A stretch of DNA of 63,887 bases from UBA5738 sp964470995 (GCA_964470995.1 CAYYEP010000005.1:1-63887); one strand, 5' to 3'; shown: positions 1-8,473, counted from the first letter of the stretch. Made by a program: numbers and translations. The notes: generated from the letters alone by a model not told the origin.

Positions 1-416
1 TATTGGATTAATGGGGCTCGGGATGGCGGACATAGATATTCCGCCCGTTGAGGAAAAGAGCTTCGGCGGGCGGCCCGGGATACTCCCGATAATGTTCGAG
101 CAGGAGGTTTCAGAAAACCAAACCTGCTGCGAGGATATAGCCGAGATTGCGAAGGTCCCTTCAGTGGGGCAGAATCAGGTCTGCAACTGCACAATCATCA
201 TGATAATGTGCAATTGCACACTACCTGGTTCTTTTTTCTTTTTCAAATGCGAATTCCGTAGGGGTTTGGCCTCTGTTTTTGTTTATTTACCCGCCAGAAT
301 GCCTCGGGGCTTTGCCTCGGTGAAGTTTATTGACTCTTGGAAACAATATATTGTAATATGACATAAGGGTTAAAAAATATGTTAAAAATCACGAAAACTA
401 TTTTTTCGTAAAAATT
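1..416. other. Left edge, no confident gene
   Basis: A reading frame stays open on the plus strand from the window edge to 361, with a possible ATG at 11. Its product (about 116 residues) ends in low-complexity Phe/Cys/Ile text and matches no family I know, so it is probably a chance frame or the decayed tail of an upstream gene. Around 209-220 there is a GTGCAATTGCAC-like palindrome, and at 302-333 a hairpin followed by AGTTTATTGA that recurs near 60.2 kb. The promoter for the next gene starts at 330. Confidence 0.25.
330..359 (+). promoter_or_regulatory. Promoter of the 417 gene
   Basis: TTGACT at 330-335 and TAATAT at 354-359 are 18 bp apart. The predicted start is near 366, giving a leader of about 50 nt. 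The -35 box overlaps the tail of the intergenic hairpin element (AGTTTATTGA). Confidence 0.45.
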
Positions 417-1469
417 ATGGGAATTGAAACTTTGGAGCCGGAAAAAATTGAATCTCCTGAAAAGCAAGGCGTTATTGAAAATTTGGCGGGAATACTTAAG
501 GATCGCACGCGGGGATTTATCGGTAAGGTTGGGGCTTTGGGCATTACGCATCCGAGTGCGCGGGGATTAGCGATGGTTGGCACCTTGATGGCGACAAGGA
601 TCATGATCGTTGGTACGCCGGATTTTGATTTGCTTACGGGGGGAATGGTGGGATTGGACGAAATGGTTGAGAGTTTTGGGGAGGCAGTTAGCCAGCAAGG
701 AGTTGCTCCGGAAGCCGTTGACATTGACCCGGACAAAGTTTTTTATGATAAGAGTTGGTGGGATAATCCCGGCTATGAAGACAGATGGCCGGCAGATCCT
801 TCAGCCGGTGAAACGCAACCAGATGTAATAGTTGAAAACAATCTGCACAAAACTAATGAAAAACAGGCCATTGAATGGCTGGGCAAGGGAAACGAAAATT
901 GGATGGAAAATCCAATAGAAAATAAAAATCAGTCTCCGTATCCTGATGATTCTTTTCCTCCAAATAACGACGATAAAAATTCATTTGATACAATCGCCAA
1001 AGAGATAAAAAATAATCATGGTAGTTTTAAAGCCGGCGGTACCCAAGAAACCAGTTTTAAAACCTACGGTACCCAAGAAACCAGTTTTAAAACCTATGTT
1101 GCTCCAAAAGGAGGAATAGGTCTCCCGGAAAGTGAGAGGCAAGACCCCACGGGACTGGACAAGGTTGGCGAAGGAGAGAATTCAAAGATAGTAGATACGA
1201 GTTCAGTTAGCCGCGATGGCAAACCGGAAACTGTAGAAATAGGCAAAGTTGTCCAAGGCGAAGCTCCAAAAGAAGTAAAAATAGGCAATGTTGTTGAGGG
1301 TCATAATCCGGAAGCTGTGCCATTGGGCAATGACAAGCAACTGAAAACAGTGGGATTGGGAAATCAAGAAAAACCGGAAACAGTGCCATTGGGCCAAAAT
1401 CCCGATAGCGGGGATCATGAGAAAATGGCTTACGTGGGAAAGCTTTTGAAGAAAATTAAAGGGTCCTAA
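417..1469 (+). CDS. Hypothetical protein with degenerate C-terminal repeats
   Basis: I do not recognise this 350-residue protein. The first 40 residues are acidic. Residues about 43-75 are the only hydrophobic stretch (Gly/Met/Ile rich) and could be membrane associated, but there is no classical signal peptide. The middle is Asp/Asn/Pro rich and probably disordered. Residues about 208-227 are two perfect copies of a ten-residue unit (TQETSFKTYG), and residues about 266-330 hold five degenerate repeats of the type PETVxxG with 11-14 residue spacing. The start ATG at 417 follows a good promoter but has no clear Shine-Dalgarno. The next gene lies 71 nt downstream on the same strand, so the two may be cotranscribed. 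No function is proposed. Confidence 0.7.
   Translation: MGIETLEPEKIESPEKQGVIENLAGILKDRTRGFIGKVGALGITHPSARGLAMVGTLMATRIMIVGTPDFDLLTGGMVGLDEMVESFGEAVSQQGVAPEAVDIDPDKVFYDKSWWDNPGYEDRWPADPSAGETQPDVIVENNLHKTNEKQAIEWLGKGNENWMENPIENKNQSPYPDDSFPPNNDDKNSFDTIAKEIKNNHGSFKAGGTQETSFKTYGTQETSFKTYVAPKGGIGLPESERQDPTGLDKVGEGENSKIVDTSSVSRDGKPETVEIGKVVQGEAPKEVKIGNVVEGHNPEAVPLGNDKQLKTVGLGNQEKPETVPLGQNPDSGDHEKMAYVGKLLKKIKGS
1038..1097 (+). repeat. 30-bp tandem duplication inside a CDS
   Basis: Two 30-bp units lie at 1038-1067 and 1068-1097 and differ only at the last base. A more degenerate third copy can be seen just upstream (around 1020-1037). The unit is a multiple of three, so copy changes keep the reading frame. 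Confidence 0.9.
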
Positions 1470-1540
1470 TTTTTTTAAAGCCAAAGTTTTCTTGGAGTAA
1501 AGCAAGAAGGTTGCGGCGAAAAATACTAATTCATAAAACC

Positions 1541-1915
1541 ATGGTTCAAGCTACGCCAAAAATTAAAGATTGCCTGGCCCGTATTTACGAAATATTGGAA
1601 TTTACATTCGATGATATTGACGCCACGTTGAAAGAGTTAGCCAAGATTCAACAAATTGCGGTGTCAACGGCATTTCTGGGAGTTTTGACTCCGGAAGAAA
1701 TTAAAGCAATCAATGACGCGGCGCAGAAGAGTAGTGAGGAGAAAAAGGCAATAATGGAACAAATTGCCAAAGCGCACGCCGGCGATGAAAATTTCAAGGT
1801 TCGGATGCAGGCGGAAATGAAAAAAGTAAACGACGAGCATATCGCTTATCTCAAAACTCGCGGCGACGATGCGCAAAAAGCCGAAATTGCCAAAATTCTG
1901 GCCGAGATCGAGTAG
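1541..1915 (+). CDS. Small helical hypothetical protein
   Basis: A 124-residue soluble protein, mainly charged amphipathic helix (Lys/Glu/Ala rich with heptad-like spacing), no signal peptide, no membrane segment and no recognisable domain. The frame is open from a TTG at 1511, but the ATG at 1541 gives a more natural N-terminus (MVQATPKIKDCLARIYEILE). It follows the 417 gene by 71 nt and is closed by a terminator at 1941-1966, so the two probably form one transcription unit. A role as a coiled-coil partner of the upstream protein is only a guess. Confidence 0.65.
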   Translation: MVQATPKIKDCLARIYEILEFTFDDIDATLKELAKIQQIAVSTAFLGVLTPEEIKAINDAAQKSSEEKKAIMEQIAKAHAGDENFKVRMQAEMKKVNDEHIAYLKTRGDDAQKAEIAKILAEIE

Positions 1916-1940
1916 GCCGTTGCGTTTTTATATTTAACGG

Positions 1941-1966
1941 GGACGATTCTGTGTGATCGTCCTTTT
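1941..1966 (+). terminator. Intrinsic terminator
   Basis: The stem GGACGAT / ATCGTCC (1941-1947 with 1956-1962) has an 8-nt loop and is followed by TTTT, 25 nt after the stop of the 1541 gene. Confidence 0.65.
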
Positions 1967-2155
1967 GCGTTTGGCGGCCATGAGCCTGGCCCGTCAATTT
2001 TTAGGCGTATAATTAACGTTATAATGATATTTCCAGGCAAAATTATGTGTATATTTTGAGAGAGCCATAAAAATAAAATTATCCGTGATTTTTTTAAATC
2101 CGATCGCGCGGCACAGCGGAGCGTCGGAATACGCTGCGACTTTCGCGGTTTGGTC

Positions 2156-2184
2156 TTGACAAAATTAAATGTATATGCTTTAAT
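2156..2184 (+). promoter_or_regulatory. Near-leaderless promoter
   Basis: TTGACA (2156-2161), a 17-bp spacer and TTTAAT (2179-2184) form an almost consensus sigma70 promoter. The expected start at about 2190-2192 falls directly before the ATG at 2193, so the mRNA would have essentially no leader and no Shine-Dalgarno. Confidence 0.75.
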
Positions 2185-2192
2185 GTTAGGGC

Positions 2193-2579
2193 ATGAAGCT
2201 AAAATTGGCCATCATCATGATGGCCGCCAGTGTAATTCTGGCAATGACGCTCGCCGCGGCGAGTTCCGTAGAGGGCTCTTTTATAGAAGAGCCGGAAAAC
2301 GAAAGCATTGAGAAGATTGTCCAGGTGGCCTCTGAAGTGAGTGATCTCGAGGCACCCAACGGGTGCTATCTCGTAAATGCGAGTATCGTGGGCAACTACT
2401 ACGTTGCCTACTATAGCACTGACGATGGATCGTCAGCGAGGTCGAACCATATTGACTTGGGAAGGCCTCTCCCGCAGTGGACAGAGTACTACGTATTAGT
2501 CCACAGGCTGGGGTCAAACGAAACCATTATCTACGACCCCAGGGTGTGGGTGTTAAGTAATGAGTATGGCAAAGGTTAA
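2193..2579 (+). CDS. Small secreted hypothetical protein
   Basis: A 128-residue protein with a textbook signal peptide: positive start (MKLK), a hydrophobic core to about residue 20, then small residues (AAASSVEG) suited to signal peptidase I. The mature part of about 105 residues has one Cys, several Tyr/Trp and NxS/T sites, and looks like a small beta domain; I do not recognise it. The start is fixed by the promoter at 2156-2184, which leaves almost no leader. The codons (CTC, ATC, GAG, GTG) look richer in C/G third positions than the neighbours, and a transposase remnant lies just downstream, so recent acquisition is possible. The terminator begins inside the last codons. Confidence 0.7.
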   Translation: MKLKLAIIMMAASVILAMTLAAASSVEGSFIEEPENESIEKIVQVASEVSDLEAPNGCYLVNASIVGNYYVAYYSTDDGSSARSNHIDLGRPLPQWTEYYVLVHRLGSNETIIYDPRVWVLSNEYGKG

Positions 2580-2609
2580 AAAACCGATGATGCCATACTC
2601 TATTTTTTT
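2562..2609 (+). terminator. Intrinsic terminator overlapping the stop codon
   Basis: GAGTATGGCA (2562-2571) pairs perfectly with TGCCATACTC (2591-2600), with a small nested GGTT/AACC stem in the loop, followed by TATTTTTTTA. The TAA at 2577-2579 of the preceding gene lies within the hairpin. Confidence 0.85.
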
Positions 2610-2633
2610 AATCAAATACGCAAAAAAGTGCCG

Positions 2634-2658
2634 AGGTTCGGAATTGAATTCCAAACCT
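2634..2658. repeat. Near-perfect loopless inverted repeat
   Basis: Two 12-bp arms (2634-2645 and 2647-2658) with one mismatch flank a single central G. It lies between the terminator and the 3' end of the transposase remnant, so it may be a relic of the element's end. I cannot confirm this because no matching partner is seen on the other side. Confidence 0.5.
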
Positions 2659-2674
2659 AGGGGTGTTCCAATAT

Positions 2675-3180
2675 CTAGATTAATATTCGGGATTTTTGCA
2701 GTTTGTCCAAGATGGCAATGTTGAATAACGCCAAGCGCAGCAGGACGAAGATTGCGGCGATATTTTGGTTGAAGACCCGGAGGCGGCTGGATAATGCCTG
2801 ATTAGTATTGCCAAAAAGCCCTCGATGAGAGTCATTTTGGTAATAGATTGTTTTGATCGGCGCGAAATGTTTCGATCTTTTGCGCAAGGGATGGCCGGAT
2901 TGGAATAGCGTCGGCTTTGTTTGGTCGCGATTACTGGCAGGTAATCGCGACCGACGATAGTCTCCAGCAAACGGTTGCAGTTATCGGCCTTGCCGCCCAA
3001 GGCGTAGCTGGGAATAGGTATTTTTTCGATGAGCGGCTCAATCAATTTGATCTCGCTGGAATAGGGCGGCCCGGCGCGCGCGCCGATGATAAACTTGCGT
3101 TTGCCAAAAGTTCCGGCCGGGATGGCCGCCTTGATATGGGATTTGATCTTGCGGATCGCGGTTCCCCGGTAAAATTTCAT
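2675..3180 (-). pseudogene. Decayed IS5-like DDE transposase fragment
   Basis: On the minus strand, residues from 3180 downward read as the middle of a DDE transposase (AIPAGTFGKRKFIIGARAG, then EIKLIEPLIEKIPIPSYALG, then RLLETIVGRDYLPVIATKQS). Near 2890 the similarity moves into another frame and continues to about 2678 with the typical C-terminus (KTIYYQNDSHRGLFGNTNQ, then LSSRLRVFNQNIAAIFVLLR and LALFNIAIL). At least one frameshift is therefore present. The expected Asp-Lys-Gly-Tyr-Asp after ALG reads Gly-Lys-Ala-Asp-Asn, which suggests a lost catalytic Asp. The 5' part is missing or shifted beyond 3180. Family assignment is by memory of these C-terminal motifs. Confidence 0.7.
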
Positions 3181-3264
3181 CGGATAGGTATTTTTGAAAC
3201 TGAAACCCGTGTGGTCTTGACAAAATCAGAAAAAGGTGTACGAAGGTTTCATGGAGGTTTTTAG

Positions 3265-3342
3265 ATGGATAATAAAGTGGCAGTATTAGCTATTATTATT
3301 TCTTTAATGGCTATTATATTGACCTTGGTTGGGCTAAAGTAG
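3265..3342 (+). CDS. 25-residue single-span membrane peptide
   Basis: A 26-codon frame starting ATG at 3265 encodes MDNKVAVLAII then ISLMAIILTLVGLK, one transmembrane helix with a charged start and a C-terminal Lys. A strong Shine-Dalgarno GGAGG lies at 3253-3257, seven bases before the start, which is rare in this window and is the best support. TTGACA at 3217-3222 with TACGAA at 3239-3244 could be its promoter. It lies between a transposase remnant and tRNA-Gly. It could be a genuine microprotein or a relic of the mobile element. Confidence 0.5.
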   Translation: MDNKVAVLAIIISLMAIILTLVGLK

Positions 3343-3530
3343 CGGGCTTGATACGGGCCCCACATAATCATATTTTGTTCGTGCAGGGATAATCTCTTGC
3401 TCGGACTTTTTTTGTTGAGTTGACTTTTAGCTCGGTTTGAGGTTAAATGGTGATGTGCTGAATTGGATTGTTTTGAGTTTTTCGGAGAAAAACTGAAGGT
3501 TGCTTTCGCTGAAGCTACGGCGGATCGAAG

Positions 3531-3605
3531 GCGGGCGTCGTATAATGGCTATTATGTAACCTTGCCAAGGTTAAGACGAGAGTTCGATTCTCTTCGCCCG
3601 CTCCA
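3531..3605 (+). tRNA. tRNA-Gly (anticodon GCC)
   Basis: The acceptor stem GCGGGCG (3531-3537) pairs with CGCCCGC (3595-3601), followed by discriminator U and an encoded CCA (3603-3605). The anticodon stem TAACC/GGTTA encloses the loop TTGCCAA with anticodon GCC at 3564-3566. The T loop GTTCGATTC is present. Total 75 nt. The gene is transcribed on the plus strand and is immediately followed by a terminator that shares its CCA end. Confidence 0.95.
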
Positions 3606-3655
3606 GCTCAAATTTAAAAAGCCCTTTGAGGGCTTTTTAAATTTGAGCTGTTTTT
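3604..3655 (+). terminator. Long terminator after tRNA-Gly
   Basis: A perfect 22-bp inverted repeat (3604-3625 with 3629-3650) with a 3-nt loop is followed by TTTTT. Its 5' arm begins with the last two bases of the tRNA CCA, so tRNA 3' processing must open the terminator stem. Confidence 0.9.
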
Positions 3656-3736
3656 ATCTAAATGATGTATTTTTGATTGATTGATTGTGCGCGGCATTGA
3701 TTCTTGTTAGAATGAATAAATCAACTTTTTTAAATT

Positions 3737-5512
3737 ATGTCAAGAACCAAAGCTAGGAATTTTGGGTTAAAAAAGAAACCGGCGGGGCAGTTTTGCCGCG
3801 GGGTTTTGGCGGCGGCAATCGCGGCTTTGGTTTGCAGCGGCGCGGTTTGGGCCGGAAGCCTGACGCCGCCGGCAAATCCGGCGGCCAGCGGCTATACTCT
3901 GGAAGATATTTACAACCGCTTGAATACCAACGCGGCGGCAACGGCTGGAAACCACAGTTTTTCGCCTTCGGGCAGTCCGGCGGGATCAATGTATACCTTG
4001 ACGCAAATTTATGACAAAATCCCGACTATTGACGCAAGCAAAATTTTAGAAGATGCCGCTTATCTGGGCGTGGCCGGCACGATCGGAATTAAAGACAGCA
4101 TTATCGGCAGTAACGGAGAGTTGGAGATTAGTTTGCCCGACGGTTATTACGAAGGCAAAACGGCTACGGCCGGCGACACGGATTTGATTGCGGCCAATAT
4201 CAAAAGCGGGATTAATATTTTTGGCGTGGATGGCAATGGCAATGTGGTGGACACTTCCGGCGGTACCGCGAGCGCGGGGGATATCTTGGCCGGGAAAATC
4301 GCGTTTTCCGCAGGCAGCCAAATTACCGGTATAGTGGTTAATTGCGCAATTGAAGGCGGTAACGGCTGTTATGCCAACAGCGGTTATTGGACGGCGGCGG
4401 CGGGCGGTAATGTTTCCGGCGGCGCGGGATTGCTTACTTTTGATATTCCTAACGGCTATTATTCGGGCAAAACGGCTACGGCGGGCGACATGGATTTGAT
4501 TGCGGCCAATATCAAAGCCGGAGTCAGTATTTTTGGAATTGACGGTAATAGCAATGTGATGGATACGAGCACGGGTACCGCGAGCGCGGGGGATATTTTG
4601 AGCGGCAAAAAGGCGTGGGTAGAAGGCATGGAAATTACCGGCACTTACTCGCCGGCGGGTTACATTTGGACCAAGGCGGGTGCGGGTTCGTGGGAAGGGG
4701 TTAACGAAAATCTTGATTAGGTGCAGGGCGTTGGCAATTCCAGCTGGTGGTCCAGCCAGACTTATTCTTATTGCGACACGGTTGCCTGTATCAACGACGG
4801 GTTATTAAAAAGCGCGGCCAGCTATACCGGCCCGCCCGGCGGATGGAACGGGTCTAACGATAGTACTAATTTTGACAATTCGGCCTTGCAAAATTACGAA
4901 GTTATCACTGCCAACGACACGAATTTGGGCGACTGTACTGCCGATGCGGGCGATTTGGTATTTCCTGATGGATCGGTTTGGGATAAATCGAGCGCGAATG
5001 CCTATGGAACAAAACTGACAGGGTGTGATTCCAGCGACAGTAATGCGACCACGACTTGGGCGCTGGCCGGCGGGGCTACCGCTGGCGCGGGTGCGGCACA
5101 ATATGCTTATGCGCGCAACGCGCCCAGCGCGCTTTCTGTTGCCGATGCCTGGGATGGAAAGAAAAATCTGGTTTCCGGGGCGAACACTACACATTCCTAC
5201 ACTAATACCGGTACCAACAACGATTATTATGATCGCCCGGCGGTTTCTTGGTATGCCGATACCGGCGATGGGAACGGGGCAAGCCGTTTGCCGATGGTTG
5301 AAGAATATGAGCGGGCGCGGCAGGGTACCTCGGACAGTGCGACCAGCTTGCTTTACGGGACTGGTAATTATTGGTCATATTCTGCTTGGTCTGCTGAGCA
5401 GTGCCCGTATTATAGCAGCAGCGCCCGGCACTTCGACTCGGACGAGGGTGTAGGGAGATACGATTATGTCAACTACCAAACAATTCGGCTGTGGGTGGTG
5501 GTGCGCCAGTGA
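3737..5512 (+). pseudogene. Secreted DUF1566/Lcl-like protein interrupted by TAG
   Basis: One continuous frame of 592 codons with a single in-frame TAG at 4718-4720. Part one (327 residues) has a signal sequence (residues about 20-42, ending SGAVWAGS), two ASGYTLEDIYNRL-type units and two copies of a module that reads NGYYSGKTATAGDMDLIAAN and then GTASAGDILSGKKAW. Part two (from 4721) is a Lcl_C/DUF1566-like domain ending in YWSYSAWSA...RLWVVVRQ. The TAG lies inside the ENLD-VQG link, where related proteins would continue, so this is a nonsense mutation, a readthrough site or a sequencing error. If expressed as one protein it would be an exported surface protein. This fold is a known target of diversity-generating retroelements, but no reverse transcriptase is in the window. 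The gene ends 0-30 nt from the next start. Confidence 0.75.
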
Positions 5513-5541
5513 TGAGATTTGTTTTTGTTTTTTGGTTATTT

Positions 5542-7395
5542 ATGATAACGCAAAAATTCATTAAATTTTTTTTGTTTCTGGTAATCCCGTTTCTTGCGGC
5601 CGGAGCGGTTTTTGCCGCCGCCGGCGGGATTGATTCAATCAGCCGTTACGCGTGGACGGAAAACGCGGGCTGGCTGGATTTTGGAACGAGCCAAGGAAAT
5701 GTTGACGTTGGCGACGCGGCGCTTACCGGTTATGCCTGGGGCGAAAATTTGGGCTGGATTTCGTTAAATTGCGCTAATACCGATTCTTGCGCGGCGGTTG
5801 ATTATAAAGCGGCCAATGACGGCGCGGGCAATCTTTCGGGTTATGCTTGGGGAGAAAACACCGGGTGGATAAATTTTGCGCCTGCCGGCGGCGGCGTAAC
5901 AATAAATTCAAGCGGAGAATTTTCGGGTTATGCTTGGGGAGAAAACACCGGCTGGATCGTGTTTAATTGCGCCACGACCGATTCTTGCGCCAGTGTTGGT
6001 TATAAAGTGAAAACCGCGTGGAGGCAGGCTTCTGAAGAAACGAGCCGCCGTTCCGGCGGTTCGTCTGGGGGGCAATATATTTGGACTAGGATGTTTTCTG
6101 AAACCAATACCGGTGAATCCGATGCACCGGGAACGGATAATCAGCCAAGCTTGGTTGAAAAAATAATTCAAACGATTAAAGCGCCGATTACCGGATTTTT
6201 GGGTCCAAAGCCGGCGCAAACTCAACCGCAGGGAGCACCTGGAGAGGCGACGCCGGAAAATCCGCCGGAAAATATCGAGCCGCCACAGGCAGAACTCGAA
6301 GAAATTGCGGTGCCGGTATTGGCAACGCTGCCCACGGCCGACGAGGCGGCCCAAAACGAAAGCAAATTTTCATTTTTACCGGAATCATTGTTGAATTTTG
6401 CCAAAAAATTTCCGGAACTTTTCAACACTTTAAAACAAACCGGAGTGGACGCTTTGGGCGGCCTGCAAAAATTAAAAAACATCACTTTCAATTTTTCGGG
6501 GTTGGCACAAAAAATGGGTTTGAACCAAAAAACCGGCCAAACCGGCCAAGAATTGCTGAATAGGGCATCAAGCGACGAGAAAGAAAAAATTCCAGCAGAA
6601 ATAATTTTCGCGCGGTTGGGAAATATGGTTGATTTGCCGGTAGCGGTGGCCTGCGGCGAGGATGCGGCCGCCCGCCAACAAATTGCCGTATTGGCCGCCA
6701 AACCGCTGGAGCTGGCGGTAAAGCCTGAATTTCCGGCCAAAACGGTAAAGGGGGTTATTGCGCTTGCGCAAAGTGCAAAAAAAGAGGGAATGGCGAGGGA
6801 GATTTTTACTTCAATTGTACTGGCGCAAAACGAAGTGGTTGAGTTTGATTATCAAGACGGCGACGGCGACGGCATTTTTTTGGCGCAGATTGAAGCGCCT
6901 GCGGTTGTTGGCCGATACGAGTTAACGACCAAGATTGAATACCAAAATGAAGCGATGCCGCAAAAGGAGCTGGGCGCAACATTGCTGATCGACCCCGAAG
7001 GCTATATTTTTGAGAAAAACGGAGGCAAAGAAACCCGGATTCCCGAAGCAAGCGTCGCCCTTTTTTGGGAAAACCCGCAAACGAAAAAATATGAATTGTG
7101 GCCGGCGGCCGCCTATCAGCAAACCAATCCGCAAACTACTGACATTAAAGGAACTTACGCTTTTTTAGTGCCCCAAGGCAATTATTATTTGCAAGTGGAC
7201 GCGCCGGGTTATCCGGCGTATCGGGGAAAGGCGTTTGCAGTAACGGTGGGTGCGGGAGTGCACCAAAATATCGAATTAAAACCGCAATTTAATTGGCTGA
7301 TGTTGATTGACTGGAAAACGATTTTATCGGCGGCGCTGGTAATAATAATGGCGGTTATTTTTTGGCGCGGCCGAAAAAGAAATCGCGAAATTTAA
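5542..7395 (+). CDS. Exported Tyr-Ala-Trp-Gly repeat protein with C-terminal anchor
   Basis: I place the start at ATG 5542, which gives a clean signal peptide (MITQKFIKFFLFLVIPFLAA). An ATG at 5512 overlapping the previous TGA would add ten residues. Residues about 30-150 hold four repeats of the type GYAWGENTGWINF, common in CPR surface proteins. A Pro/Glu-rich linker and a helical stretch follow. Near residues 500-590 comes a carboxypeptidase-regulatory-like beta domain (GTYAFLVPQGNYYLQVDAPG). The end has one membrane helix (TILSAALVIIMAVIFW) and a basic tail, so the protein is probably membrane anchored with its bulk outside. It follows the DUF1566-like gene with no gap and may be cotranscribed. 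Confidence 0.85.
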   Translation: MITQKFIKFFLFLVIPFLAAGAVFAAAGGIDSISRYAWTENAGWLDFGTSQGNVDVGDAALTGYAWGENLGWISLNCANTDSCAAVDYKAANDGAGNLSGYAWGENTGWINFAPAGGGVTINSSGEFSGYAWGENTGWIVFNCATTDSCASVGYKVKTAWRQASEETSRRSGGSSGGQYIWTRMFSETNTGESDAPGTDNQPSLVEKIIQTIKAPITGFLGPKPAQTQPQGAPGEATPENPPENIEPPQAELEEIAVPVLATLPTADEAAQNESKFSFLPESLLNFAKKFPELFNTLKQTGVDALGGLQKLKNITFNFSGLAQKMGLNQKTGQTGQELLNRASSDEKEKIPAEIIFARLGNMVDLPVAVACGEDAAARQQIAVLAAKPLELAVKPEFPAKTVKGVIALAQSAKKEGMAREIFTSIVLAQNEVVEFDYQDGDGDGIFLAQIEAPAVVGRYELTTKIEYQNEAMPQKELGATLLIDPEGYIFEKNGGKETRIPEASVALFWENPQTKKYELWPAAAYQQTNPQTTDIKGTYAFLVPQGNYYLQVDAPGYPAYRGKAFAVTVGAGVHQNIELKPQFNWLMLIDWKTILSAALVIIMAVIFWRGRKRNREI

Positions 7396-7455
7396 AAAAC
7401 GCGCGCGGGCCCATACGATACGCGGAATAATTTCGTTTTCTGGACATATAATAAT

Positions 7456-7484
7456 TTGACAACGCCAAGGCTGTTTGAGAAAAT
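7456..7484 (+). promoter_or_regulatory. Promoter of the 7546 gene
   Basis: TTGACA (7456-7461), 17 bp, GAAAAT (7479-7484). A second possible -10, TATAAT at 7526-7531, has no good -35 and would give a very short leader. The same TTGACA-17-GAAAAT arrangement occurs upstream of the 10018 gene. Confidence 0.5.
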
Positions 7485-7545
7485 GAAAGTGATAAAAACA
7501 TTATTTTTTTATAAAAGAAAGAGGTTATAATTTTCTTTCCAAAAT

Positions 7546-8451
7546 ATGAACCAAGAACTTGTTGAGTACATCAAGCAGCAAACGAGCCTGAACGTATCGA
7601 AAAACAAGATCACAGATGTCCTTTTGGGGCAGGGATGGCAGCAGGCCGAGTTGGATGAAGCTTTTGCTGCGGCCGAGGGGGCGAGCCGGGAGGCTAACAG
7701 TATAAGTTATGAACCCGCGGATACCGGGACGATGGATGACATTGGGAACGAAGATGAGGGAGGCTCGAAGAAAAAAATGGTAATGATTATCGGGATAACA
7801 TTGGTTTTGGTACTGGCGGTGGTGGGCATCCTGGCGTTTAATTCGGGAGATAATAAATCTGATACCGAGATGTTGAGTACGGAAACCGAGGCGACGCGAT
7901 TAGATGAAGAGACGCAACCGGCAGCGCCGGAAGAGACGGTGGCAACCTTGGAAAAGCCGGCGGTGGACAATACGGTTTTGATTACGGCGGCCGAAAAATT
8001 ATCCCAAACAATAACTCCTCCTGCCGGGTGGGAATTGCGCCAGGGGATCGTGCACGACCGGCCTTTGGTGGGATATTTTAAGCCAGCCGAGGAAAGGACG
8101 GGCAATACGGCGTTTACGGAATATATCAGCATTACGGCGGAAAGCCTTAGCGCGGCGGGGATTGCCAGCGAAGCGGATTACATGACGAAATCAAAAAATG
8201 ATCTGGTCAAATCGATGCAGGATTACAAAGTTACGAACGAAAAGCCGGTGACGTTGAGCGATGGTACGGCGGCAACGCTGATCGGGGCATCTTCCACGAA
8301 AGATGGCAACGCGATCCGGAGCATCCAATTATTTACTTTTAAGGACGGAGCGGCTTTTGTGGTTACCGGCGTGGTGTCGGGTTCCAATTGGGACGCGGAA
8401 AAGGATATGCTGGGCGCGGCGATATTGTCGTTCAAGTTTCCGGAATTGTAA
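7546..8451 (+). CDS. Membrane protein with UBA-like N-terminus and DcrB/PsbP-like exterior
   Basis: 301 residues. The first 45 residues (ELVEYIKQQTSLNVSKNKIT and on to LLGQGWQQAELDEAF) resemble the short helical module seen at the N-terminus of many CPR membrane proteins. A single membrane helix lies at about residues 77-100, followed by a Glu/Thr-rich linker and an extracytoplasmic domain of about 150 residues beginning ITPPAGWELRQG. That domain resembles DcrB/PsbP-like folds by pattern only. Substrate or partner is unknown. It has its own promoter and terminator. Confidence 0.7.
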   Translation: MNQELVEYIKQQTSLNVSKNKITDVLLGQGWQQAELDEAFAAAEGASREANSISYEPADTGTMDDIGNEDEGGSKKKMVMIIGITLVLVLAVVGILAFNSGDNKSDTEMLSTETEATRLDEETQPAAPEETVATLEKPAVDNTVLITAAEKLSQTITPPAGWELRQGIVHDRPLVGYFKPAEERTGNTAFTEYISITAESLSAAGIASEADYMTKSKNDLVKSMQDYKVTNEKPVTLSDGTAATLIGASSTKDGNAIRSIQLFTFKDGAAFVVTGVVSGSNWDAEKDMLGAAILSFKFPEL

Positions 8452-8473
8452 AAAACATATTTAACCGTTTTTT

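Noticed and set aside
11..361. 116-residue frame at the left edge
   Set aside because: Low-complexity C-terminal half, overlap with an intergenic hairpin and promoter, and no family resemblance; not called as a gene.
3737..5512. Recoded stop codons (code 25 or similar) for this genome
   Set aside because: TGA ends copies A and B at the same place as homologous ends with TAA, and TAG ends pilC and other genes, so both are real stops.
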